Notes: generated from the letters alone by a model not told the origin. A stretch of DNA of 42,195 nt from an uncultured Lachnospiraceae bacterium (GCA_910577165.1 CAJTLX010000021.1:6872-49066); one strand, 5' to 3'. Shown: positions 24,842-33,607, counted from the stretch's first letter. Made by a program: numbers and translations.

Positions 24842-25741
24842 ATGTTTTATATTGTAACCGCATTATATGAGGAAGCCTTACCCTTCTTAGAAAAATACCG
24901 TCTGAAGCGAAAAACGGATTTTCCCCATTTTGAACTTTTTATTGGGGAGGAAGCAATGCTTTTAATTACAAGACCGGGAGCACTGCGCGCGGCGACAGCA
25001 CTCTCTTCAGTACTTACGGCGTTCCCGCCGCAGGATGAGGATTTTCTGCTTTCCGTCGGCTGTGCGGGCTGTATCCTGGAGGAAAAATTAGGGGAGGCAT
25101 TTATTATTTCCAAGATTACAGAAGGTGCGTCCGGGCGTGTCCGCTACCCAGAACTTTTATTTCGCTGTCCGTTTCAGGAGGCAGAGGTAATTACCGAAGC
25201 AAAAATACAGGTAATACAAAAACCTCCGGAAAGAAAATTCGATTATTTTCCGGAACCTTTACTTCTTTACGATATGGAAGCCGCAGGGGTTTATGAGGCA
25301 GCGATTCCCTATTTTTCCTGCGAAAGGCTTTTGTTTGTCAAAGTGATTTCTGATCCGCTCACAGGGCTTCTTGAACTGAGTATGGAGGAAAGGCGGAGAA
25401 GGATAACGGATAATATTGTGTCCATTCTTCCTGTCTTAGAGCCCTGGCTTGCACAGCTAAATGATTTTTTTAAAAATTTTTCGACCAATCACTTTCGCAA
25501 GTCGATGCTTATCCCGGAGGGAGAAATTCTTTTTACCAGGCTATGCACTGCATTGCACCTTTCAACGGCAAGCAGTCTGCATCTGCGCCAGCTTATGCTC
25601 TATCTGACGCTGTCTGAAATTCCCTATGTGGATTCAATGAAAAAATTACTTGCCACCCTGCTTGAAACGCCATACTGGACAAAAAAGGAGGGATTACAAT
25701 ATCTTGGAGAACTTTATGAATATTATTTATCCGCCATATAG
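24842..25741 (+). CDS. Nucleoside phosphorylase/nucleosidase-superfamily protein with C-terminal extension
   Basis: The start at 24842 (MFYIVTALYEEALPF) follows AAAGGA and lies after the terminator. The fold resembles MTA/SAH nucleosidase and purine phosphorylases: LLSVGCAGCI for the phosphate or ribose loop, YDMEAAGVYEAA (MEAAG at 145-149) with the ribose-binding Glu, and KVISDP (167-172) with the catalytic Asp. About 115 residues follow beyond the usual catalytic core. The substrate is not predictable. It overlaps the spore photoproduct lyase gene by 26 bases, so the two are translationally coupled and probably work in the same process. Confidence 0.72.
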   Translation: MFYIVTALYEEALPFLEKYRLKRKTDFPHFELFIGEEAMLLITRPGALRAATALSSVLTAFPPQDEDFLLSVGCAGCILEEKLGEAFIISKITEGASGRVRYPELLFRCPFQEAEVITEAKIQVIQKPPERKFDYFPEPLLLYDMEAAGVYEAAIPYFSCERLLFVKVISDPLTGLLELSMEERRRRITDNIVSILPVLEPWLAQLNDFFKNFSTNHFRKSMLIPEGEILFTRLCTALHLSTASSLHLRQLMLYLTLSEIPYVDSMKKLLATLLETPYWTKKEGLQYLGELYEYYLSAI

Positions 25742-26726
25742 CCATATCTATATTGAGCATGAAGCATTTTCCTACCCCATTGCGCAAGATCTGATAAAAT
25801 TGTACGCAAGCAGCAGTTCCATAATCGAAATTGATCATTATATGGATCTGTTCGGGCGCACCCACCAAAATTTTATGGCGCAAAAATATAGCCCCGCGCT
25901 AATTCTTGCCGTAAAACATGGCAATTTTCTCTATCCGGGCGCGCCGTTTTGTCAGGATTTTGGAAATCAATATTTTTATTATACCTCCTTTGCGATGAAT
26001 TGTCCATTTGACTGTGAATACTGTTATCTTCAGGGAATGTACACCTCAGCTAATCTTGTACTTTTTGTCAATCAGGAGGACTATTTTGCGGAGTTGGCTA
26101 AGAATTTAGCAAAACATCCAATTTATCTTTGTATTTCCTATGATACCGATCTGCCCGCACTGGAAAAAATGACGGGATTTATCTCCCGCTATCTCGACTT
26201 TGCAACAGAGTGGGAGAATTTAACCACGGAGATCCGAACAAAAAGTGCCATCTCTCCCGCCTCTTTTGCGGTGGGGATCGCAGAAGATACTCTCTCCCGC
26301 AGTATTATGGCTTACACACTTTCGCCGGACGAGGTGATCTCTCGTTTTGAACATCGCACCCCGCCGCTTTCTAAACGACTCTTGACCGTTAGAGAGGCAC
26401 ACCGCGCGGGATTTCCCATAAGGCTTTGCTTTGATCCTCTGCTTGCCATACCGGATTTTGAATCAATTTACGGCAAATTTTTTGTGCAGGTAAAGGAGGC
26501 ACTTTGTGGAATTCCTATACAGGATGCAAGCATTGGTGTATTCCGTATTTCGGACAGTTATTTAAAGAAAATGCGCAAGACAAGACCAAATTCTGCGATC
26601 TTGCAGTATCCATTTACCAATGAAGATCATATCTGTAATTATGGGAAGAGGAGTAAAAAAATGATTTCTTTTGCACAGGATTGTCTAAAAGAATGGATTC
26701 CGGCAGAGAATATTTACACTCTGTAA
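25716..26726 (+). CDS. splB: Spore photoproduct lyase family radical SAM protein
   Basis: Radical S-adenosylmethionine enzyme that reverses the 5-thyminyl-5,6-dihydrothymine UV lesion formed in spore DNA. The ATG at 25716 (MNIIYPPYSHIYIEHEA) has TTGGAG upstream and sits inside the end of the preceding gene. The 336 residues include the iron-sulfur cluster motif with Cys96, Cys100 and Cys103 in NCPFDCEYCYLQGM. LTVREAHRAGFPIRLCFDP follows in the barrel. Its presence suggests endospore formation. The overlap with a nucleosidase-like gene is notable. Confidence 0.88.
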   Translation: MNIIYPPYSHIYIEHEAFSYPIAQDLIKLYASSSSIIEIDHYMDLFGRTHQNFMAQKYSPALILAVKHGNFLYPGAPFCQDFGNQYFYYTSFAMNCPFDCEYCYLQGMYTSANLVLFVNQEDYFAELAKNLAKHPIYLCISYDTDLPALEKMTGFISRYLDFATEWENLTTEIRTKSAISPASFAVGIAEDTLSRSIMAYTLSPDEVISRFEHRTPPLSKRLLTVREAHRAGFPIRLCFDPLLAIPDFESIYGKFFVQVKEALCGIPIQDASIGVFRISDSYLKKMRKTRPNSAILQYPFTNEDHICNYGKRSKKMISFAQDCLKEWIPAENIYTL

Positions 26727-26754
26727 TAATTTTTTATGTGGAACGGAGTATTAT

Positions 26755-27480
26755 ATGAAAACTGCAATTGTAACTGGCGCATCAAGTGGAATTGGAAAGA
26801 CTATCGCAAAAGAATTGCTGGAGCTTGGCTACGAAGTTTTTGGCTTTGGAAGGAATTTTAGATCCGACTTGTCCTTACCACAGGATGTGCGGTTTCATCC
26901 AATAGAATTAAACCTGATGCAAACCGGTCTGCTTATCGAAAAAGTTCGGGAAATCAAGAAAAATAGGAAAGTTTCTTTGTTGGTTAATAATGCAGGAGTA
27001 GCCTATTTTGGTTTGCATGAGGAATTAAGTCCTGCAATGCTGCACGAGATGGTAATGGTCAATCTGGAAGTGCCAATGCTGTTATGTCAGATGCTTTTGC
27101 GCGATCTGAAAGAAACAAAGGGACATATTATTCAAATTTCTTCTGTCACTGCAAAAAAGAGCAGTCCCCATGGCTGCGCTTACGGGGCGACCAAGGCGGG
27201 GCTAAGTATGTTTTCGCAGAGTCTGTTCGACGAGGCGCGTAAATATGGGGTTCACCTCACCTGCATTCACCCGGATATGACAAAGAGCAACCTTTACCGC
27301 AATGCGGATTTTGAGGCGGAGGAGGGGGAGGAGTACGCTCTTTTACCGTCGGATATTTCCGCCGCAGTGCGTGCTGTACTTACGGCCAGGGAGGGCATGG
27401 TGGTTTCGGAGATCACGCTCACTCCACAGAAACATCGGATTGCAAGGAAAAAAATTGGCACGCCAAAGAGCAGCAGTTGA
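26755..27480 (+). CDS. Short-chain dehydrogenase/reductase
   Basis: NAD(P)-dependent oxidoreductase of unknown substrate. The 241 residues have the cofactor loop TGASSGIG (7-14), NNAG (78-81), the catalytic Ser near 129-130, and Tyr143 with Lys147 in YGATK. It begins 28 bases after spore photoproduct lyase on the same strand and may be in its operon. The insertion sequence begins 48 bases beyond its stop. Confidence 0.9.
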   Translation: MKTAIVTGASSGIGKTIAKELLELGYEVFGFGRNFRSDLSLPQDVRFHPIELNLMQTGLLIEKVREIKKNRKVSLLVNNAGVAYFGLHEELSPAMLHEMVMVNLEVPMLLCQMLLRDLKETKGHIIQISSVTAKKSSPHGCAYGATKAGLSMFSQSLFDEARKYGVHLTCIHPDMTKSNLYRNADFEAEEGEEYALLPSDISAAVRAVLTAREGMVVSEITLTPQKHRIARKKIGTPKSSS

Positions 27481-27527
27481 CAAAAAGAATGCTGGATGTT
27501 AAGATATTTATAGATGGAATATTAGAG

Positions 27528-28822
27528 ATGTGCAAAACTCATTGCTTAAAAAATAGGATTTGGCTGTTTATTTTTTTAATTAAAAAATAGAGAATTTATG
27601 GCATAACAAAACAAACGTAAGTTCAAAACCTACGAAAAATCAGAAGATAGATGACAACAAAGATTAAATCGTTCGTTTTATTGACTTTAATTTATGATAA
27701 GATAACTTGGGTTTCCTTGTGATGGCAACAACAGCAACCACTAAAGGGGTAAGGTGTGCAAGGGTAGCTAAATTTGTCACTGAGTGTTTATTCCTTACCC
27801 ACATCCGTTCCTGACCAGTGTGTTTAAAACGGGAATTGTAACGCTCACATTCTGTCCTAAGAGAATATGTCCTTTTAAAGGATTTGCTGCTTCGGTCAAC
27901 CGAAAGCCGTAAATCGTCGGAGATGGTAATGTACTTTGTACAACCACGATGTTTTTTACCATTATAAAAATTTTTGTGGTGGCAAGGGCAGTCGGTATCC
28001 TTGGAACTTTTTAATGGGCAGCAAAATTTCTGGCGGGTACGACCATGATCAGAAAATTTACCTGCTTTCCACATCGCAAGACCAGCTTCGCAGACCGGAT
28101 TTGACAAGGACATGAGTTTTGTACCCCCAATAGAATTGATATTTCTTTTCATTGGCTTGATTGGATGCGGTATGTCCCCCAAGTTTGCCGTCGGTATCTA
28201 TTTTTGGCGGGTGGTCGGGCTTAAATTTATTGAATCGAAAAGATTTCGAGTTATTGTGTGAAGTATTGGCAGCAATCGGAGTAAAATCAAGCCCAATAAA
28301 AGAAGAATCGATGAATCCTTTTTTGACAAGGGAAAGGATCAAGGATTTCATGACTGAAGAAAGAATAACATGGTCAAAAGTTTTTAAGAAGTACAGAAAT
28401 ATCCAGTAAGAGGGAAGGGTTTTCGCGGGTCAAAACCACAAAGATAGGCAATCAGAGGATGGTTATGAAGAAAGTCAACCAGGGTGGAAACCATGGAAAA
28501 CCCTTCACTTTTTATGACAAGAAAAGATCATGGCATGGGAGGAAAAACCTTTTCTTCCTGTCTTAGGGAATTCTGGAACCGAGGATAGGTCAAGGCAGGA
28601 AAAAAGGGAATAATAAAACCTTGCGAGTGGTGGCATGGGAAAACAAGGGATATTTTTTAACTTATTTTGGCGATCGATAGCAATCAGCTCCTTTCGGTGA
28701 ATTGGTTTGGCGACTTTATTATACCATATGGGGCTGGTGGTTACGATAAATTTTGGGTGATAAAGAGATTTGTCATGCCTCGTAAAACTGCATCAATACT
28801 GGAGGGATAGAGTTTTGCACAT
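27528..28822. mobile_element. Decayed insertion sequence with 13-bp perfect terminal inverted repeats
   Basis: ATGTGCAAAACTC (27528-27540) and its exact complement GAGTTTTGCACAT (28810-28822) bound 1295 bases that contain a broken transposase on the minus strand. I see no clear target-site duplication, which fits an old insertion. The parts outside the transposase (27541-27660 and about 28640-28809) hold no gene I can support. Confidence 0.75.
27664..28640 (-). pseudogene. DDE-type transposase remnant
   Basis: Reading the minus strand, pieces of one protein lie in shifting frames: a first part (RFQNSLRQEEKVFPPMP) interrupted by an in-frame TGA at 28528-28530; VSTLVDFLHNHPLIAYLCGF up to a frameshift near 28385; KKGFIDSSFIGLDFTPIAAN through YQFYWGYKTHVLV; a second frameshift near 28085-28110; then FSDHGRTRQKFCCPLKSS through RTECERYNSRFKHTGQE to the stop at 27664. 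The RTECERYNSRFK segment resembles the Glu-containing end of a DDE catalytic domain (IS4/IS1182-like). No functional enzyme can be made. The exact IS family is not certain. Confidence 0.8.
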
Positions 28823-28998
28823 GACTAGAAAGAGAAAAAGGAAGGAGGTGAGAAAAGAAAAGTCCAGAGCAAAAAAGAATAAAAAAATAGATTATGGATG
28901 AAAAGAGGATTTTTTTTGCCTTTCGCCAGAGATGGGAAAAAAGGAAAGGAAAAAAGAAATTTTAAAAGTGATGCTTACCGGAGAAATAGGAGAAATTT

Positions 28999-30831
28999 AT
29001 GTCTGGAATATCATTGAAATGTATGAGGAAAGCACAAGGAATTAGCCAAGATCGATTAAGGGAAGGAATTTGCAGCAGGAGTTCGCTTAGAATATACAAG
29101 GATGGGAAATGCGATCCAGAAAAACTTTGTATGGATGCGCTTCTCCAACGTCTTGGTAAAACTGTAGATAAATATTATATTCAGCTAAGCGAGAAGGAGT
29201 ATATACTTGCAAAACAGCGAATATGGATACAAGTTTGTTTAAAAAGAGGAAAGCTTAAAGCAGCAGAAAAATCTATTTATCAATATAGTGCAATGCCGGG
29301 GACAGCAGAAAAATTACATCGCCAGTTTATTGCTTTTGTACAGGCAGAATTGCTGCGCAGGCAGAAAGCACCGCTTGAAAAGCAGCAGAAAATGACTTTT
29401 TCCGGACTTGCTGAAACCATTGAAGAAAAAGAATATCTTCCAAAGTTATTGGAAAAGAGAGTATTTCATTTATTAGAACTTTTTTTATTACAACGATATG
29501 TGATATTACTTGAAGATATAGGAAAAGAAGCAGATGCCATGTGCTGGTATAAAGCGTTACTTAAACGCTTTGAGCAAGAAAAACGAGAAATAGCAGATAA
29601 ACAAAAATTATATCCGCTAATTGCTTGGCGGTTTGCAGACTGTTTAATAAAAAAAGAGCAATTTGCACAGGCGTTGCCAATCGTGATCCAAGCACTTACC
29701 CTGTTACGCTATTCAAAAATACAAAATATGTTATATATTCTACTGAGAGAACAGCAATTTCTAATCCAAGAAAAAATGGGAAATTCTGTTATGGAACAGG
29801 AAAAGAAATTTGTACATCGTTTAAAGGAAATTTTATGTGGGAAAAACGGGAAATTGGAAGAAAATTACTATCCAATTTACATAGAATCTCATATTTATTC
29901 GGTTAATGAAATGATTCGAGAACGACGGGAAATGCAAAATAAAACAAGAGAAAGTTTAGTGGGGCTTGTCTGTGATGTACGAACATTGGAGCGAGAAGAA
30001 AAGAATGGGATGAAACCTCAGAGGAAAACATGGAAAGGGTTGCGCGAAGAATTGGGACTTTCCTGTCAGAAATATGATGGTGGTATTGTAACAGAGGAAT
30101 ACGAAGATTATAAAATCCTTGAGGAAATGTTACAAGCTTACGATAAGCGGGAAACTGATAAGGCAATGATATTGTATGAAAGACTAAGGGGAAAATTGGA
30201 TATGAAAGAGCTTACCAATCGACAATTCGAGAAATACTGGAGTATAGAATTACGTTTTGAAAAAGGATTGATTTCCTGTGAAGAGCGAAATCAACAATTG
30301 TGGAAAATGATGAGTTGGACATTATCGTTAAAAAATAAAGAGAAAAGTTTTTTATGCTGGCTGACAAAATATGAAAGAGAAGCATTTGATACAATTACTT
30401 GGGATTGTGAGGAAAAAGAAATAGAAGAAATATTACCATTATTAAAAAAACAGTTTTTTCGAAATCTTAATTTGACAGAGCAGATCATGGAAATTGGATT
30501 CTATGATAAAGTTCTTTATAGTATTGCCAGAGGATACTTAAGATCCGGAAATCTGCAACGCGCAGAACAATATATAACTCTTGCAATTAAACAAAGAAAA
30601 TTTCGGGATTGGGGGTTGTCATGGGATCGACTTTTCTTTTTAAGATTTCAGATTGAAGAAAAGAAATTTGGTTTGTGGACAAAAAAAGTCCCACCAGAAG
30701 ATGAAACGGCATTCCAGTGGGCAAGACTAGCATGGGCATTTGCAAAAGAAAATAATGATACCAGTATGTGCGATTTTATTATAGGATACTTTCAAAGACA
30801 TTATTCATCCAAAGAAAAATATTTGGATTAA
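28999..30831 (+). CDS. HTH plus helical-repeat (TPR-like) regulator, RRNPP-type candidate
   Basis: The N-terminal 65 residues form an XRE-like helix-turn-helix (LKCMRKAQGISQDRLREG, then ICSRSSLRIYKDGKC), followed by LLQRLGKTVDKYYI, a linker seen in Clostridial HTH-TPR regulators. The remaining ~540 residues are almost entirely helical, with repeat-like pairs (AQALPIVIQALTLLRY, LRSGNLQRAEQYITLAIKQR), fitting TPR-type peptide-binding scaffolds. At 610 residues it is about twice the usual RRNPP length. ATAGGAGA precedes the ATG. It lies 176 bases after the insertion sequence; the purine-rich DNA between shows no clear promoter. Its stop overlaps the stop of a convergent small peptide gene. The family assignment is inference. 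Confidence 0.7.
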   Translation: MSGISLKCMRKAQGISQDRLREGICSRSSLRIYKDGKCDPEKLCMDALLQRLGKTVDKYYIQLSEKEYILAKQRIWIQVCLKRGKLKAAEKSIYQYSAMPGTAEKLHRQFIAFVQAELLRRQKAPLEKQQKMTFSGLAETIEEKEYLPKLLEKRVFHLLELFLLQRYVILLEDIGKEADAMCWYKALLKRFEQEKREIADKQKLYPLIAWRFADCLIKKEQFAQALPIVIQALTLLRYSKIQNMLYILLREQQFLIQEKMGNSVMEQEKKFVHRLKEILCGKNGKLEENYYPIYIESHIYSVNEMIRERREMQNKTRESLVGLVCDVRTLEREEKNGMKPQRKTWKGLREELGLSCQKYDGGIVTEEYEDYKILEEMLQAYDKRETDKAMILYERLRGKLDMKELTNRQFEKYWSIELRFEKGLISCEERNQQLWKMMSWTLSLKNKEKSFLCWLTKYEREAFDTITWDCEEKEIEEILPLLKKQFFRNLNLTEQIMEIGFYDKVLYSIARGYLRSGNLQRAEQYITLAIKQRKFRDWGLSWDRLFFLRFQIEEKKFGLWTKKVPPEDETAFQWARLAWAFAKENNDTSMCDFIIGYFQRHYSSKEKYLD

Positions 30832-31004
30832 GCCTCTGGTTGGATTGGTTTTTGAGAAGGTGGATCATCCTCATCCAATGTCTGGCATATTCCATTACCC
30901 CAAGAAGATGGAAAGGTAAAATTCTGAAAAACTCCGGAGGAAATGGCAATGGTCAGAATCAGAGTTACAACGGTTTGTTTGACTGTTCTTAAAAACTGTT
31001 TCAT
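30828..31004 (-). CDS. Small secreted-peptide precursor candidate (58 aa), convergent to the regulator
   Basis: The ATG at 31004 (minus strand) has AAAGGAG about 10 bases upstream. The 58 residues divide into a basic start (MKQFLRTVKQ), a hydrophobic stretch (TVVTLILTIAISSGV) and a polar, acidic, proline-rich tail (GICQTLDEDDPPSQKPIQPEA). This is the layout of exported signal-peptide precursors. Its stop (30828-30830) overlaps the stop of the HTH-TPR regulator (30829-30831). A TATAAT sits just upstream (31034-31029 on the minus strand) with a poor -35 region, which would fit activator dependence. I do not recognise the sequence. It could instead be a small membrane peptide of another role. 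Confidence 0.6.
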   Translation of the reverse strand: MKQFLRTVKQTVVTLILTIAISSGVFQNFTFPSSWGNGICQTLDEDDPPSQKPIQPEA

Positions 31005-31086
31005 GGAAGTCAGCTCCTTTCGCAATAAATTATAGTGTGGAATGAATCTTTACGTTATTAAAGATAACATATCCCAAAGAAATTGA

Positions 31087-31142
31087 CCACGACAAAAATA
31101 TGCCAAATTAAATTTTTTGTAAATGGCATATTTTTGCCGTGG
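31087..31142. promoter_or_regulatory. 19-bp near-perfect inverted repeat between the peptide gene and the DUF1906 gene
   Basis: CCACGACAAAAATATGCCA (31087-31105) and TGGCATATTTTTGCCGTGG (31124-31142) are complementary at 18 of 19 positions, with an 18-base AT-rich loop. No T-run follows on the plus strand and the arms are long, so I favour an operator for a dimeric or tetrameric regulator over a terminator. It lies 83 bases upstream of the peptide start and 174 bases upstream of the DUF1906 start, so it could serve both divergent genes. The rest of 31026-31315 is AT-rich; CTTAATATTAAG near 31250 is a further palindrome. Confidence 0.6.
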
Positions 31143-31315
31143 TGTAGGAATGTGAAAAGTGATATATTGTGAATAGAAACAAAAGAAAGAACGAGAAATT
31201 ATTTGTTTCTGAAAATTTTTTTCTATAGTTTTTGTGAATGGACACCTGACTTAATATTAAGTACATATTTAATAAGGTAAAAATTCAAAACTACAAATTA
31301 TCAAGGAGGGATATT

Positions 31316-32161
31316 ATGGCTATTGAAAGGATGGAAAACTTTGGAAAATTTGTGGAAGAAGAGAAGAGTCCGCGCTATTTATATTATCAAGGATATGATA
31401 AAACGCCTGCTTTATCTTATGACAAGGTATTAGCATTATCCAGAGGGGTGGTGCGAGTTGTAGGGTTTTATATGGGGGGATTAAACTACAGCTCATTTGA
31501 TCGGGGTGCAAATAACGAAGCAATTAGTTTTACAAAAGAGATACGGGAGAAATATCTTTCGATTCCGAGCATCAAATTGGCATATATTTATGTTGGGCGG
31601 ACGGATCAGGGGGACTATCCATATTTAATATCTGCAAACGATCCTGAAGCAATAAGCAAAGGGGTGACAGATGCCCAAGAAGCAGAGAAATTGGCAAAAA
31701 ATCTTAATATTCCAAAAGATAGTGTACTCTATTTAGATACAGAGGGTGGAAATCGTCACGAGGAAGCTATAGTGGACTATGCAGAAAGCTGGGTTGATAC
31801 CATCAATAATAATACTCAATATTGGGCAGGAATTTATTGCAGTTATGGGAAAGATGATGGTGTGAAATTAGGTTCTGCTAAACAACTTTATAATGGTGTG
31901 AATAAACAAGCAAATATGTATATTGCACGCTGGTATGCAGATAGTGGGGAGTGTTATATCGAAGCTACTGATGAAACATATACAACAAGTTATGAAAGAC
32001 CTGCATTATGGTATGATCTTAATCCAGAAAAACGTGCCCCAGATGCAGGATGTATTGTTGTTCAGTATTCAGGGAATGTTTATATTAACCTAAATGGTGT
32101 TAAAACAATAGTTGATCAGATCTCTTCTCTTGTTCCCGATCCAAGTGTGAAACAATTTTAA
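31316..32161 (+). CDS. DUF1906 (Rv2525c-like) glycoside-hydrolase-like protein
   Basis: A 281-residue product with the TIM-barrel features of the DUF1906 family: GVVRVVGFYMGG near the start, KLAYIYVGRTDQGDY, VLYLDTEGG with acidic residues where lysozyme-like barrels keep theirs, WAGIYCSYG, MYIARWYA and a final VVQYSGNVYINLNG. Family members are thought to act on cell wall or other glycans, but activity is unproven. No signal peptide is visible, so it is cytosolic or exported by an unusual route. A strong AAGGAGGGA site precedes the ATG. A lipoprotein gene follows after 14 bases in the same operon. Confidence 0.75.
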   Translation: MAIERMENFGKFVEEEKSPRYLYYQGYDKTPALSYDKVLALSRGVVRVVGFYMGGLNYSSFDRGANNEAISFTKEIREKYLSIPSIKLAYIYVGRTDQGDYPYLISANDPEAISKGVTDAQEAEKLAKNLNIPKDSVLYLDTEGGNRHEEAIVDYAESWVDTINNNTQYWAGIYCSYGKDDGVKLGSAKQLYNGVNKQANMYIARWYADSGECYIEATDETYTTSYERPALWYDLNPEKRAPDAGCIVVQYSGNVYINLNGVKTIVDQISSLVPDPSVKQF

Positions 32162-32175
32162 ACGAGGAAAACGTA

Positions 32176-33210
32176 ATGAAAAGATCTACAATATTATTTT
32201 CTGCTGGAATCCTGATTATGGCATTATCCGGCTGTATGCAGTTAGAAAAGCAGGGAAAAGAAATTTCAAAGGCGATGCTTACTGGGGGAAAGCAAGCACC
32301 ATCCATTACCGATATCATACCAATATCCGTGCCTGTCTGGGCGCAGGATGGCATGGAATTATTTCCCGGCGGGGAGATGGAAGGTGTTTTTGATGCAAGT
32401 CGTCAGGTGATAAAACTTTCCTTGGAGCAGAAGGATGGCTGTAAAAAATTGTATGTGGACGGGAAAGAAAAACTTTCTGTATCCGAAAATTGCAGATTTC
32501 TTTTACAGGATATCCTTAAAGAGGATGCCTGCCTTGAACTTTTAGTTGGCGAACCTGGGCAGATGATGTACAATGATGAAGCAATAGGGAGCTTTCAGGT
32601 AACCGCATATCGCGTGCATCCGGGCGAACTTTCGGTAGTTCCCCTGCTGCCATCGGGAAAAGAGCATTCCTTTTTTGTAATGGATAAATATGGAAGTGGA
32701 GATTTTCGTGTGAGTAATGGGTATTATGGGAGTAAGTTTTTCGCCTATCTTTACGATTCAGATTTAAACGAATGGAAATCAACTGGATATCAGATGATGC
32801 CGGAAGGCTATCTGATGGATCAACGGCGGGATTTGACGGTGATCTATCTGGACGGGGAACCTGTTGACTTTCTTGAGAAAGAAGTAAAAATCGACGGAGA
32901 AACCGGGACGGGGATTGCGTTTCGATGGCTGGAGAGTATAGCAAATACCGCGCATTATAATATTTACCGCACAGAGGATGGCGGGAGAAGCTGGTCACTT
33001 GTAATGGAGGATTTTACCACAGCATTTGACGATATGGACAGAATTTATATACTGGACGAAAACACGATCTTTTGCCGATTCTATCCAAGCGGGATTTGGC
33101 CGGGAAATTCTGCCTATGTAACACAGGATGGAGGAAAGTCCTGGCACCATGTGGAAGAAGTAGAGGAGATGAAAAAATATGATTTTCTTCAGAGTTGGTA
33201 TCCGGATTAG
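32176..33210 (+). CDS. Lipoprotein with Asp-box (BNR-like) repeats
   Basis: The N-terminus is a lipoprotein signal (KRSTILFSAGILIMALSGC) with the lipobox cysteine at residue 20. Two Asp-box repeats, TEDGGRSWSLV and TQDGGKSWHHV, lie in the last 90 residues, as in sialidase-like beta-propellers. The 344-residue length allows only part of a propeller. Function unknown; outer-surface carbohydrate or protein binding is possible. It is probably cotranscribed with the DUF1906 gene. Confidence 0.7.
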   Translation: MKRSTILFSAGILIMALSGCMQLEKQGKEISKAMLTGGKQAPSITDIIPISVPVWAQDGMELFPGGEMEGVFDASRQVIKLSLEQKDGCKKLYVDGKEKLSVSENCRFLLQDILKEDACLELLVGEPGQMMYNDEAIGSFQVTAYRVHPGELSVVPLLPSGKEHSFFVMDKYGSGDFRVSNGYYGSKFFAYLYDSDLNEWKSTGYQMMPEGYLMDQRRDLTVIYLDGEPVDFLEKEVKIDGETGTGIAFRWLESIANTAHYNIYRTEDGGRSWSLVMEDFTTAFDDMDRIYILDENTIFCRFYPSGIWPGNSAYVTQDGGKSWHHVEEVEEMKKYDFLQSWYPD

Positions 33211-33325
33211 GAAAAAAATAAACACATAATAGCGTTAAAAATAAACAAAAAATATCTATATAGTAATGATGAATACTAAGATATCCCTTTTTCGCCATCT
33301 TTTTGAATTTTTTTCAAAAAAACAG

Positions 33326-33353
33326 TTGACGAAATAGAAAAATATGCTATAAT
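33326..33353 (+). promoter_or_regulatory. Promoter of rpsU
   Basis: TTGACG (33326-33331), 16 bases, TATAAT (33348-33353), about 75 bases before the rpsU start. Confidence 0.75.
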
Positions 33354-33430
33354 TGAATCAGTGCTTTTATAATACCCAAACAGTTGGTGTAAGCACAATA
33401 CACAACTGGAGGGAGGTCAGGTGAGAGAAT

Positions 33431-33607
33431 ATGTCGAACGTTATTGTTAAAGAGAACGAGACTTTAGACAGCGCTCTCCGCAGATTCAAGAGGAACTGCG
33501 CGAAGGCAGGGATTCAGCAGGAAATCCGCAAGAGAGAGCATTACGAGAAGCCAAGTGTGAAGCGTAAGAAGAAGTCTGAGGCAGCTCGCAAAAGAAAGTT
33601 CAAATAA
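33431..33607 (+). CDS. rpsU: 30S ribosomal protein S21
   Basis: Small basic protein of the 30S subunit. Translation from the ATG at 33431 gives 58 residues beginning MSNVIVKENETLDSALRRFK and ending in the lysine/arginine-rich tail EAARKRKFK. A GGAGGGAGGT site lies 11 bases upstream. It has its own promoter and terminator. In many Firmicutes rpsU precedes yqeY or the yqfC-yqfD group; here it precedes yqfC. Confidence 0.96.
   Translation: MSNVIVKENETLDSALRRFKRNCAKAGIQQEIRKREHYEKPSVKRKKKSEAARKRKFK

Noticed and set aside
28161..28409. Plus-strand open frame inside the insertion sequence
   Set aside because: It is the reverse of the transposase remnant, whose minus-strand translation shows recognisable segments.
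30768..30992. Plus-strand open frame at the end of the regulator gene
   Set aside because: It is antisense to the 58-codon peptide gene, has no ribosome binding site and a low-complexity product.
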